NCBI GenBank assembly: GCA_013298445.1
Contig: JAAFHQ010000028.1
Span: 1 to 17,322, forward strand
Source of the DNA: Chitinophagales bacterium
GTDB lineage: Bacteria > Bacteroidota > Bacteroidia > Chitinophagales > Saprospiraceae
Direction: 5' to 3'
DNA length: 17,322 nt
Of the stretch, positions 1 to 7,332 are shown one piece after another. The position numbers were made by a program, and so were the translations under genes. The notes under the pieces were generated by a model that saw nothing but the letters and a program-made list of their open reading frames with translations, ran no database searches and was not told the origin of the DNA. Position 1 is the stretch's first letter; every line of letters begins with the position of its first letter.

Positions 1-861
1 GAAACCCTAAATGCCTACGAAGCAGCCATGTACATCGCGAAACAATCCAAACTGATTGAAGAATACAACCAGGATAAAACGGTAGAAGGCCTGGGACGCC
101 TGGAAAACCTCAATGCCCTGCTCGACGGTATCAAGTCCTTTGTGGAAGACGACGAATTTGAAACAGCTGGCGAACAGCAAAACAAATCGCTAGGTGCCTA
201 CCTGCAAAACATTGCTTTGCTGACTGATATGGACGATGAGTCCAAACAAACGGGGGATTATGTGACTCTGATGTCGGTGCACTCCGCCAAGGGTTTGGAG
301 TTCAAGTCGGTGTTTGTGGTGGGTTTGGAAGAAAAACTCTTCCCTTCTTTCATGTCGATGGATACACCGGATGGCCTGGATGAAGAACGCCGCCTGTTTT
401 ATGTGGCGATTACCCGCGCCGAACAATTTTTGACCCTCACCTTTGCGATGAGTCGTTACAAGTTCGGCCAGATGCAGTACAACGAGATGAGTCGCTTCAT
501 CGAGGAAATTCCCCGCGATCACCTGGAGAGTACTTCGGCGCTGCGCAGTGGATTTTCTTCGGATTACGAGCCTGCCCCCAGCAAACCTGCGGGTACCTCA
601 GGGGTGAGTGGAGCCTTCAAGCCGCGACCATCCAATGCGAATGCCGCGCCCAAGATTGATCCAGCCCTGTTCAAACCCAGCCCCAGCGAACAAATTAAAA
701 TAGGGAACAAGGTGCTTCACCTCAAATTTGGAGAAGGTAAGGTGCTGAACATCGATGGGGGCAAGGACAACCGAATCGCAACCATCTTCTTTGAAGCCGC
801 GGATGACGGGCAGGAGAAACGGATCATGTTGAAATTTGCGAAGTTGCAGATTGTGGAGTAG
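1..861 (+). CDS. uvrD: UvrD/PcrA-type superfamily 1 DNA helicase, C-terminal part (5' end outside window)
   Basis: The reading frame is open from base 1 and ends at TAG 859-861, so the N-terminal part (Walker A and most of the helicase core) lies upstream. The 286 visible codons contain helicase motif V at about 259-303 (TLMSVHSAKGLEF) and motif VI at about 382-423 (EERRLFYVAITRAE). Next comes the conserved R-x-x-x-G stretch leading into SRFIEEIP. A low-complexity Pro/Ser/Ala linker (about 560-690) follows, then a C-terminal tudor-like PcrA tail (about 690-858) with the signature LKFGEGKV. In this family the enzyme unwinds DNA 3' to 5' using ATP, in nucleotide excision and mismatch repair or at conflicts with transcription. 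The arrangement of motif V, motif VI and the tail supports UvrD/PcrA rather than Rep or RecB. An ATG at base 28 is internal and not the start. The stop lies 7 bp from the stop of the convergent gene. Confidence 0.95.
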   Translation, partial: ETLNAYEAAMYIAKQSKLIEEYNQDKTVEGLGRLENLNALLDGIKSFVEDDEFETAGEQQNKSLGAYLQNIALLTDMDDESKQTGDYVTLMSVHSAKGLEFKSVFVVGLEEKLFPSFMSMDTPDGLDEERRLFYVAITRAEQFLTLTFAMSRYKFGQMQYNEMSRFIEEIPRDHLESTSALRSGFSSDYEPAPSKPAGTSGVSGAFKPRPSNANAAPKIDPALFKPSPSEQIKIGNKVLHLKFGEGKVLNIDGGKDNRIATIFFEAADDGQEKRIMLKFAKLQIVE

Positions 862-880
862 GGGGAATTTACCCCTTCTT
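862..880. terminator. Possible small hairpin between convergent genes
   Basis: GGGG 862-865 can pair with CCCC 872-875 around the loop AATTTA, followed by TTCTT. It sits exactly where the helicase gene and the minus-strand GIY-YIG gene converge, and it overlaps the latter's last codons. The stem is only 4-5 bp, so a terminator role is a guess from position. Confidence 0.25.
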
Positions 881-1225
881 CACATGATACCCCTTCTCCC
901 CAAAAGGCTGCAATTCATCAATAAACATCGCCTCCAATTTTTTGATTTCTTTGCGGTAATCCATTTGAATTGCATCGTCTTGCTGGATTTCGCTCAAAAT
1001 TTCATAGGCGAAATTCTCTTCACCCAAGGCTTTCCAATCCTTTTGTAGTTCAGTATTAGGATGGGAGCCCATATTCAATTGAAAGCGGAGCCGATTCCAG
1101 ATGGCCACTAGGTCAAGGCTGCTTTCTACAAATACCTTATTGTTGCTCTTGTTGCGGATTTGAAAAACGCCAATTTTGGATTTGGTCTGTTTGTAATCGT
1201 TGATGATTTCTTTTCGGGTTTTCAT
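869..1225 (-). CDS. GIY-YIG nuclease-fold family protein with altered catalytic residues
   Basis: This is a 118-residue protein matching, from memory, a small family of GIY-YIG-type proteins found in Firmicutes and Bacteroidota. The shared pattern is GxxQIxN near the start, then WNRxxFQLNxGSHPN and LQxDWxxxGExNFxxEIL, ending in LExxFIxELQPFGxKGY. Known GIY-YIG nucleases cut DNA with a Tyr, Gly, Arg, Glu and Asn set. Here GIY reads GVF (residues 19-21), YIG reads FVE (32-34), Arg45 or Arg47 and Glu98 are present, and the terminal Asn position looks like His114. That suggests reduced or changed catalysis, possibly only nucleic-acid binding. It lies 10 bp downstream of the dioxygenase-like gene on the same strand, so the two are probably co-transcribed. 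No target or partner can be read from the context. The start is ATG 1223-1225, with no Shine-Dalgarno sequence, as is common in this phylum. Confidence 0.75.
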   Translation of the reverse strand: MKTRKEIINDYKQTKSKIGVFQIRNKSNNKVFVESSLDLVAIWNRLRFQLNMGSHPNTELQKDWKALGEENFAYEILSEIQQDDAIQMDYRKEIKKLEAMFIDELQPFGEKGYHVKKG

Positions 1226-1235
1226 TGTGGATTGG

Positions 1236-1973
1236 TTAAAGGTTGGTAGAACCGGGAGGGAACAATTGTTCGGACCAGTTTAGTTCCGCAGGTAGTGCCT
1301 GGTTTGAAAATTCAATGTGGATGACCCGCCGTTTTTTATGATTTGTCGTTCTGCTGGAACTGTGCAAAATTAACGGCTTCATGAGCATGACCCCTCCTTT
1401 TTTTACAGAACAAGAGGCTTCAGTTTCCATACTCCAATCGATGGTCTCAGGGCGGTATATTTTTTTTAGGTGGGATTTGGGAACCACTCTTAGTGCTCCA
1501 TTGCGCTCATCGGTATCGTCCAGATGGATTCGAATGGTGGTGATGTTTTCTAAAATGTGGATCGGTGGTTGAACTGCAAATTGGTTTTGCTTGCTTGTCC
1601 ATGGCCCAAACCCTACCAGTTCAAGTTTCTTATCAACCGAAATGGTCAAATCTTGATGATAAGGAACATACCAATTCGAAGTTTCTGGTTTGTCAAAATA
1701 GATACTTTTAACAACAAAAAAGTCATTACCTAGTAGTTGATAAATGAGAGATTTTAACTTGTCTGTGAAAATGAATTCAACTACTGACGGGATTTCCTTC
1801 AAGAACTGTCGAATAGCAAAGACGTCAGCTGATTTTCTAAAGGTTTCTTTCGAGGTGTCGGCTTGATCGATGATTCCTAAAATTTTTTCCACTTCTGCTG
1901 CTGAATAGACGTTTTCGATGGTGGTAAAACCGTCTTTAGCAAGTTTTTCAGGGTGCGTTAAATTTTCAAGCAT
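1236..1973 (-). CDS. Phytanoyl-CoA dioxygenase (PhyH) family Fe(II)/2-oxoglutarate oxygenase
   Basis: This 245-residue protein has the PhyH-type double-stranded beta-helix signature. The iron-binding H-x-D is YHQD at residues 105-108 (His106, Asp108). The family hallmark NGALRVVPKSH is at 158-168, the distal iron ligand His204 sits in LILHSSS, and Arg216 in RRVIHIEF fits the 2-oxoglutarate carboxylate anchor. All catalytic elements are present, so an active non-haem iron hydroxylase is likely. Bacterial PhyH-like proteins hydroxylate diverse small molecules, and the substrate here is unknown. Length is somewhat short of the usual 250-300. The start is ATG 1971-1973 and the stop is TAA 1236-1238. 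The coding DNA is visibly AT-richer than the helicase and AAA genes around it, which would fit later acquisition. The GIY-YIG gene follows 10 bp downstream. Confidence 0.88.
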   Translation of the reverse strand: MLENLTHPEKLAKDGFTTIENVYSAAEVEKILGIIDQADTSKETFRKSADVFAIRQFLKEIPSVVEFIFTDKLKSLIYQLLGNDFFVVKSIYFDKPETSNWYVPYHQDLTISVDKKLELVGFGPWTSKQNQFAVQPPIHILENITTIRIHLDDTDERNGALRVVPKSHLKKIYRPETIDWSMETEASCSVKKGGVMLMKPLILHSSSRTTNHKKRRVIHIEFSNQALPAELNWSEQLFPPGSTNL

Positions 1974-2080
1974 TGCTAATATTTTGTTGCAATTTTATCA
2001 ATAAGTGTAAAAAATAAAAACACTCACCGGGAATCTTTTCCCCCTCCCCACGGTTACCACCCCAAACAAAACTTAAACCG

Positions 2081-3634
2081 ATGCAAACACTGCACCCCTT
2101 AATTTTAAACAACACCAAAAAACTGCCCCCTTTAAGCCCTTCACAAAACGAGGTTTATCAGAGTTTACTCCAACAACTGCAACAATACTCACTGTGTGGC
2201 CTGGGAGTAACCCGTGGCCATGGCCGCACATTTATGCTTCAACGCCTGGCCTTGGAAACGGGCGGACACTTCATACGCCTCGCCGATTTTTTTGACGAAA
2301 TCCAATCCTTTCACCCTCTGGCACTGGAAGAGGGTATTGCGGCTACCTTGCACAAAGCCTTAAAAGCTCATAACCTGGTCATTGTCGACGATTTTCATCA
2401 GGTGCACAACATGCTGGAAAGCTGTTACGGTAAGGCGCGACCGGGGTTACTCATTGCCGTGTTGGATGGCATCCTGCGCTGGCTGGAACAGAGTGGCAAA
2501 CGATTGGTCTTGAGCAGCGACCAGGGTTATTACCCCGAGCCACTTCAAAATCCCATCCAAAAGATCAATTTGCTGGAATTCAATGCCGAGGATCAAGCCT
2601 TTTTATTCAATACCCTGAGCAAAGGGCGTTTGAAAGACGTCGATTTTGAGCGTGTTTTTGTGTTTGCACCGCACTTGAACGCCACTCAAATGGCCTACGC
2701 CTGCCAGTTGATGCCCGGAGATGCCCATTTTGATACGGCTGCCTTAATCCAATTCCTGGAAACCTACGCTCTACACAGCAACGTAGACACCAGCGAGGTT
2801 GACCCTATGGATTTTTCTGACCTCTATGGTGTGGAAGAAGTGGTTCGCCAATTGGAAATTGACATCATTGTGCCAATGGAGCGCGATGACCTGGCTAAAG
2901 AACTGGGCATCCGTGCCAAACGAGGGGTTTTGCTCTATGGCCCTCCCGGAACAGGTAAAACCTCAATTGGTCGGGCTCTGGCGCACCGCCTGCACAGCAA
3001 GTTCTTTTTGTTGGATGGCACTGTCATCAGTGGGACTGATCAGTTTTACCAAAAAGTGCACCAAATCTTTGAGGCAGCCAAGCACAATGCGCCGAGCATC
3101 CTGTTCATCGACGACTGTGATGTTTTGTTTGAAAACCAGGATGAATTTGGTTTGTACCGCTACTTGCTCACCATGCTGGATGGTTTGGAATCCCGCTCCA
3201 ACGCTCAGGTGACGGTGATGTTTACGGCCATGAACATCGGGAGCTTGCCACCTGCCTTGATCCGCAGTGGTCGGGTGGAGTTGTGGTTGGAGATGAAATT
3301 GCCAAATGCACCTGCCCGGGAGGCAATGCTGAAATCCTTGATCGCTAACAGCGTACTTGAACTCAAAGCAAAAGAATTGAACCACCTGGCCGAATTGACT
3401 TACGATTGTTCGGGTGCGGATTTGAAACGCATCGTGGCGGATGCTCGCAATTTGCATGGCTTCGATGTGGCCAAGGAACAAAAAGTGCGCAGTCCTTTTG
3501 CTTATTTCAATCAAGCTATCGAGCAACTGCGTGAAAACCGAGAGCGTTTGGCAGCAGCACCAGCTTTTACCGCGGCACATAACCCTGCTGCGGCGTTGAA
3601 TCCGGGAGTGGTGTTGGCGCAGATGGCAGAGTAG
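2081..3634 (+). CDS. Tandem AAA ATPase with a degenerate N-terminal module and an active CDC48-like C-terminal module
   Basis: This is a 517-residue cytoplasmic protein without signal or membrane segments. The C-terminal half is a classical AAA module: Walker A GPPGTGKT at residues 287-294, Walker B ILFIDDCD with Asp344-Asp345, sensor 1 around TAMN, and Arg395/Arg398 in ALIRSGRVE as the arginine-finger region of the second region of homology. A helical lid follows with SGADLKRIV. The usual Walker B Glu is replaced by Asp345. The N-terminal half looks like a decayed P-loop module: GLGVTRGHGRT (40-50) in place of Walker A, with Arg instead of Lys, and LVIVDDF (99-105) in place of Walker B. This resembles two-module AAA machines with one catalytic ring, but bacterial homologues are mostly uncharacterised and no adaptor or substrate gene lies beside it. 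The tail is Ala/Pro-rich. The start ATG 2081 is preceded by C/A-rich sequence with no Shine-Dalgarno. Confidence 0.9.
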   Translation: MQTLHPLILNNTKKLPPLSPSQNEVYQSLLQQLQQYSLCGLGVTRGHGRTFMLQRLALETGGHFIRLADFFDEIQSFHPLALEEGIAATLHKALKAHNLVIVDDFHQVHNMLESCYGKARPGLLIAVLDGILRWLEQSGKRLVLSSDQGYYPEPLQNPIQKINLLEFNAEDQAFLFNTLSKGRLKDVDFERVFVFAPHLNATQMAYACQLMPGDAHFDTAALIQFLETYALHSNVDTSEVDPMDFSDLYGVEEVVRQLEIDIIVPMERDDLAKELGIRAKRGVLLYGPPGTGKTSIGRALAHRLHSKFFLLDGTVISGTDQFYQKVHQIFEAAKHNAPSILFIDDCDVLFENQDEFGLYRYLLTMLDGLESRSNAQVTVMFTAMNIGSLPPALIRSGRVELWLEMKLPNAPAREAMLKSLIANSVLELKAKELNHLAELTYDCSGADLKRIVADARNLHGFDVAKEQKVRSPFAYFNQAIEQLRENRERLAAAPAFTAAHNPAAALNPGVVLAQMAE

Positions 3635-3636
3635 AT

Positions 3637-3789
3637 TTCGGATTTGGGATGTCGGATTTCGGTTGGTACATTGCTTTGACAATTAACGGCAACCAAAAAT
3701 TTAGTTTCATGTGTGAAAAACTAAAATTGGATTGACCAGATACTTTTGAAGCAATGCACCAACCGAAATCCGACATCCCGAAATCCGAA
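3637..3789. repeat. Long nested imperfect palindrome between convergent genes
   Basis: The outer arms are 3637-3676 and 3749-3789. The right arm's reverse complement matches the left arm over about 40 bases with one single-base indel and one mismatch. Inside is a second hairpin, 3693-3707 with 3717-3730, around TTTAGTTT and AAACTAAA with the loop CATGTGTGA. The arms consist of reiterations of a word like CGGATTT. The element begins 3 bp after the AAA gene stop and ends 1 bp before the peptidase stop, filling the whole gap. It could end transcription from both sides or be a dispersed REP/MITE-like element. There is no T run typical of an intrinsic terminator. Confidence 0.8.
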
Positions 3790-3790
3790 G

Positions 3791-5527
3791 TCACTTAACT
3801 CGATACACCGGATACCGCATGTACTCCTTCTCCCAATACTTCGAGTTTTTGTAAACAAAATCCAACTGCGCCGAAGCACTTTCCGCAAAAGCCTTGTCGC
3901 TCGCCTTTTTTTCTTCTAATTTTTTCTTCAATCCAGGATCCTTTTGCAACAACTCTGCGGCCAGATCTTCAAATACATAGGCCGAATAGCCCCCTTTTTC
4001 CTGCAAAATCGTATCAAAAAAATTCCAGCGGAAATAGGAATCCACACCTTGCGGCTCCAGCACTTCCACGATGAAACGATTGCGCCATTGATTGAGGGGG
4101 ATGAAATAGTCTCCCTTGCGCAAGGCCACTTTATGGCGTTCGGTATGTAAGTCAACGCTGGTGTTTTGGTGATGCCCTTCATAGGGGTTAGGTGCACTTT
4201 TGTAGGCATCGATGATGTAAACGTCTACTTCGATGGTGCTATCCTGGGTCAATTGGCGCATTTGCACCCCACTCACCTTGAGCCGTTCAATGACGTTGTG
4301 CCAACCTTGCGGGATGATGTAGGCACTAGGTTTGGTAGCTTTCAAGTCTACATCATAATGGTCGTAAAAGGGGACAATTTTATTCAGCGGCTTGTTGCGG
4401 TTGTAGTACAATCGCTTAACTCCGCTCACTTCGCTGAGCGGGTATTCGGGTTCGTAGCCTTTGAATTCAATTTCCGAAAATTTCTCCCGATTGAGTTTCC
4501 ATGTCAAAGGGAACTCATTTTGGGTTTTTACGGCTTCTTTGGTGGCTTTACGCAAAGCCAGGAGCTGCGCTCGATGCTTCCCCAAAAACTTCAATACCCC
4601 ATCCAACAGTGCATAAGTTGATTTCACCCGTTGGGCATAGGGTTTGAGCATGTGGGTTTCGGTCATCATGCCGATGGTGTGAAACAGTGCTGCGTAACCA
4701 GTTGAATAACGGGGCCAATCAGGAAATTGGCTGAAACCCTTGTCGGGTGTTTGCCCAAAAGCATTGACGTAGGGTGTGGCTTCAAAACCTGATGCTTTCA
4801 TGTGCTCGTACAAAAAGGGTAGGTAAGTCCCCTTGTGAAAAGGCCCCAGTACTCCGCCCAGTTTTTCCTCCTGTGCATAACAAAAAGTCATGGTATACTG
4901 ATAGTCGGCCCCATTGCTGACGTGGGTATCAATAAACAAGTCAGGGTCGAGATCCTGGAAGATGGCCGCAAAACTATGGGCATTGCGGGTATCGGCCTTG
5001 ATGAAGTCGCGATTGAGGTCAAAATTGCGGGCATTGCCACGAAAGCCCTGCTCTTCGGGGCCATTCTGGCTCACCCGGCTGGTGGCACTGCGGTTGAGTG
5101 CCCCACCAATGTTGTAAAAAGGGATTATGGCCACCACCACACTATCCAGCATAGGGTAACGCTCGGGGTGAAGTGCCAAATCGCGCAAGAGCATCATTGA
5201 GGCATCCACACCATCGGGTTCGCCGGGGTGGATAGCGTTGTTGATGAAAAAGATCGCCTTGCCTTGGGCCTTGAGTTTGGCGATGTCGAATTTGCGATTT
5301 TTGGAATACAGCACCAAATGCAGCGGGTGCCCACTATCGGTCAGCCCTTTGCTTTGGATGTCAATTTCTTTAAAATCGGCAGCGATACGCTGGTACCAGG
5401 CGATGCCTTCCTCATAGGTAGGGGTTTGGGTGCCATTGCTGCTTTCAAACCGTGTGGTGTATTGGCTCCATAAGCCAAGTGGCAATAAAAGGCTCAGCAT
5501 CAGGCCAAAGCCGATTGATTTTTTCAT
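3791..5527 (-). CDS. Secreted M14-family zinc carboxypeptidase-like protein
   Basis: This 578-residue protein starts with a Sec signal peptide (MKKSIGFGLM, then a Leu-rich core, probable cleavage near WSQ at 20-22). The M14 fold is marked by the zinc motif H-x-x-E in AIHPGEPDG (His100, Glu103), the Asn-Arg segment NFDLNRD (168-174), the third zinc ligand His202 in DTHVSNG, and the catalytic glutamate in MMTETH (Glu290). Such enzymes remove C-terminal residues from peptides or cut peptidoglycan stem peptides in the periplasm or outside the cell. About 260 residues follow the catalytic domain and match no domain I can name. No T9SS sorting tail is visible, so the protein may stay in the periplasm. 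The start ATG 5525-5527 is supported by the adjoining signal peptide. Both gene ends abut palindromic intergenic elements. Confidence 0.93.
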   Translation of the reverse strand: MKKSIGFGLMLSLLLPLGLWSQYTTRFESSNGTQTPTYEEGIAWYQRIAADFKEIDIQSKGLTDSGHPLHLVLYSKNRKFDIAKLKAQGKAIFFINNAIHPGEPDGVDASMMLLRDLALHPERYPMLDSVVVAIIPFYNIGGALNRSATSRVSQNGPEEQGFRGNARNFDLNRDFIKADTRNAHSFAAIFQDLDPDLFIDTHVSNGADYQYTMTFCYAQEEKLGGVLGPFHKGTYLPFLYEHMKASGFEATPYVNAFGQTPDKGFSQFPDWPRYSTGYAALFHTIGMMTETHMLKPYAQRVKSTYALLDGVLKFLGKHRAQLLALRKATKEAVKTQNEFPLTWKLNREKFSEIEFKGYEPEYPLSEVSGVKRLYYNRNKPLNKIVPFYDHYDVDLKATKPSAYIIPQGWHNVIERLKVSGVQMRQLTQDSTIEVDVYIIDAYKSAPNPYEGHHQNTSVDLHTERHKVALRKGDYFIPLNQWRNRFIVEVLEPQGVDSYFRWNFFDTILQEKGGYSAYVFEDLAAELLQKDPGLKKKLEEKKASDKAFAESASAQLDFVYKNSKYWEKEYMRYPVYRVK

Positions 5528-5555
5528 AACGAATCAAGTTCTATTTGGTGGTGAA

Positions 5556-5563
5556 GAAAAGTA
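5556..5563 (-). promoter_or_regulatory. Near-match to a Bacteroidota -7 box for the M14 peptidase gene
   Basis: On the minus strand this reads TACTTTTC, one base off TAnnTTTG, about 28 bases upstream of the peptidase ATG. No TTTG-type -33 box is visible at the expected spacing, so support is weak. Confidence 0.25.
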
Positions 5564-5590
5564 CAAAAAACTTTTAGAACTTTGTTTTTT

Positions 5591-5697
5591 TTAAGGTTTA
5601 GGAAGGTTGAGGAAAGTTGAGAAGGTTTAGAATCACCAGCGTCTAAGTCGCTGCGGTAGCCTCAACCTTCTCAACCTCCCTCAACCTTCTCAACTTA
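5591..5697. repeat. Imperfect palindrome of reiterated AAGGTTGAG words
   Basis: The left arm is about 5592-5630, of the type AAGGTTGAGGA and repeated. The right arm is 5661-5697, with CTCAACCTTCTCAACC-like words. Aligned as reverse complements they differ by roughly five substitutions and two single-base gaps over 37-39 bases. The spacer carries a small AGCG/CGCT hairpin near 5638-5652. The element fills most of the gap between the divergent peptidase and methyltransferase genes and ends 7 bp before the methyltransferase ATG, leaving no room for a promoter downstream of it. Confidence 0.75.
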
Positions 5698-5704
5698 CTC
5701 TTGT

Positions 5705-6343
5705 ATGCAACGTTCGCTTCGCAACATCTACCAATATTGCATCCAGCATAGTACCGCTCCTTCCGAAGTGTTGCATGAGTTGGACCGCGAAACCCATCTC
5801 AAAACCCTGGCTCCACAAATGATGACCGGGCCATTGCAAGGTCAGCTGTTGCGCTTCATTAGTTTATGGATCAAACCTAAATTCGCCCTTGAAATTGGCA
5901 CATTTACCGGATATGGCTCGATCTGTATCGCCGAAGGTTTGCCTGCAGATGGCATACTACACACAATTGAGCCCAATCGGGAATTGGCCTACATTTTCCA
6001 AAAGTATGTTGTCAAAGCTGGGCTGAGTGAACGGATTCAATTGCATACTGGCCGGGCTGAAGTGGTGATTCCCAATTTGGATTGCCGGTTTGATTTGGCG
6101 ATGATTGATGGAGGCAAACAGGATTACAGTATGCACTACGATTTGGTGATTGAAAAAATGAACCCAGGCGGGGTCATTTTGGTCGACAATGTCTTGTGGG
6201 ATGGGAAAGTGGCTTTGGAAAAAAAAGACAAGGACACCCTATTGATCCACCAATTCAATGAAAAAGTTGATGCTGATCCCAGGGTGGAAAACTTATTGCT
6301 ACCCCTACGCGATGGAGTAATGATCATAAGGGTGAAAGCATGA
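5705..6343 (+). CDS. SAM-dependent O-methyltransferase (catechol/caffeoyl-CoA O-methyltransferase family)
   Basis: This 212-residue protein has a class I methyltransferase fold of the Methyltransf_3 type. Motif I is ALEIGTFTGYGS (61-72), which binds S-adenosylmethionine. The metal-binding acidic set of this family is visible as Asp135 in AMIDGG, and Asp161-Asn162 in VILVDNVLW. The final strand motif is LPLRDGVMIIR (199-209). Length is normal for bacterial members (210-225). These enzymes usually methylate a catechol-type hydroxyl using a divalent metal, but bacterial substrates are mostly unknown. The stop overlaps the start of the acyltransferase gene (ATGA at 6340-6343), so the two are translationally coupled and may act on the same product. 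The start ATG 5705 lies directly after a palindromic element, and no Shine-Dalgarno sequence is seen. Confidence 0.92.
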   Translation: MQRSLRNIYQYCIQHSTAPSEVLHELDRETHLKTLAPQMMTGPLQGQLLRFISLWIKPKFALEIGTFTGYGSICIAEGLPADGILHTIEPNRELAYIFQKYVVKAGLSERIQLHTGRAEVVIPNLDCRFDLAMIDGGKQDYSMHYDLVIEKMNPGGVILVDNVLWDGKVALEKKDKDTLLIHQFNEKVDADPRVENLLLPLRDGVMIIRVKA

Positions 6344-7281
6344 AAACGCAATACCAGCAATTCTGCCAGTCTGAGCCCGGTTTACCGATCTTTTTCCAGG
6401 ATTGGTACCTCGATGCGGTATGCCAGGAAGGGGAATGGGGAGTGGCAATGGTGGTAGAAGCTGGCCAGGTCAAAGGCATTTGGACCTATTTTATGAAGCA
6501 AAAAATGGGCTTTAAATATGTCACGATGCCAAATTTTGTTAAATTTATGGGCCCTTATCTGCCTGGTAACCCAAGTATAAGCGAACAACACCAAATTTTA
6601 GCCAAACTTTTAGCTCAAATCCCCCCAGTAGCCAGTATAAAGCAAGATTTTCATTATAACATTACCAATTGGCTGCCTTTGTATTGGCAAAATTTTCATC
6701 AAACTACCCGTTATACCTATTCACTCGATGTCCGTGATTTGCAAAAAGTACTGGATGGTGTCAATCGAAACATCCGGCGCAACATTAAAAAAGCGAGTGA
6801 ACAATTACAAATAGAACACTGGGACGACCCAGAACGATTTTACCTTGTCAATAAAAAGAGTTTTGATCGGCAAAACATACCGATTCCGTACACCTTAGCA
6901 CAATTTCTACGCCACGACGCGGCCTTGAATCTACAACAGCGACGCAAACTTTTTTTTGCGGTAGACCAACGAGGTCAGCTACATAGTGCGTCTTATGTGA
7001 TATGGGATGATCAGGTCGCTTATTACCATTTGGCGGGAGACGATCCCCAATTTCGCCAACATGGAGCAGGCATCTTGCTCATCTGGGAAGCCATTCAGTT
7101 TCTTCACAATGAATTGGGTATCAATACCCTGGATTTTGAAGGAAGTATGATGAAAAATGTGGAAGCCATCCGGCGGCAATTTGGAGCTATTCAGACCCCC
7201 TATTTTTCTGTTTCAAAGAACTTTTCCAAAACATTCAACTTTTTGGAAAAAATTCGTAACCTAAAAGGGCTATTTGTTTAA
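6340..7281 (+). CDS. GNAT-fold acyltransferase, FemAB/BioF2-like (Acetyltransf_6 type)
   Basis: This 313-residue protein has the features of the FemAB-related GNAT group. The basic segment NRNIRRNIKKA (142-152) precedes a second GNAT-like domain. That domain has strands GQLHSASYVIWDD (212-224) and VAYYHLAGDDP (226-236), a GAGILLIWEAI helix (242-252) for the cofactor or aminoacyl donor, and LDFEGSM (264-270). In known relatives this fold transfers an acyl or aminoacyl group to an amine, for example in peptidoglycan bridge formation or modification of lipids and polysaccharides. The substrate here is not evident. The gene overlaps the O-methyltransferase by 4 bp, which suggests a two-gene operon modifying one product. 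No signal peptide is seen, so it is probably cytoplasmic. Confidence 0.88.
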   Translation: MKTQYQQFCQSEPGLPIFFQDWYLDAVCQEGEWGVAMVVEAGQVKGIWTYFMKQKMGFKYVTMPNFVKFMGPYLPGNPSISEQHQILAKLLAQIPPVASIKQDFHYNITNWLPLYWQNFHQTTRYTYSLDVRDLQKVLDGVNRNIRRNIKKASEQLQIEHWDDPERFYLVNKKSFDRQNIPIPYTLAQFLRHDAALNLQQRRKLFFAVDQRGQLHSASYVIWDDQVAYYHLAGDDPQFRQHGAGILLIWEAIQFLHNELGINTLDFEGSMMKNVEAIRRQFGAIQTPYFSVSKNFSKTFNFLEKIRNLKGLFV

Positions 7282-7301
7282 TCTTTGCAAAAAAAAAGCC
7301 C
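7267..7301 (+). terminator. Possible hairpin at the end of the methyltransferase/acyltransferase operon
   Basis: GGGCTATTTGTTT (7267-7279) can pair with the A-rich stretch ending AGCCC (7301), with about two mismatches. It overlaps the acyltransferase stop codon. No T run follows, so intrinsic termination on the plus strand is uncertain. Confidence 0.35.
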
Positions 7302-7332
7302 ACAAAAGGAGGAACTGTGACATCTGGAGTTG

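Noticed and set aside
836..1048. Small plus-strand frame overlapping the helicase end and the GIY-YIG gene
   Set aside because: Overlaps two supported genes, and its translation is an unstructured mix explained by the antisense of the GIY-YIG gene.
2963..3682. Minus-strand open frame across the AAA gene end
   Set aside because: Antisense to the Walker A and Walker B coding region of a clear AAA ATPase. The translation shows no domain.
3637..3789. Insertion sequence remnant with terminal inverted repeats
   Set aside because: No transposase fragment fits in 153 bases and no target-site duplication is evident, so I report only a palindrome.
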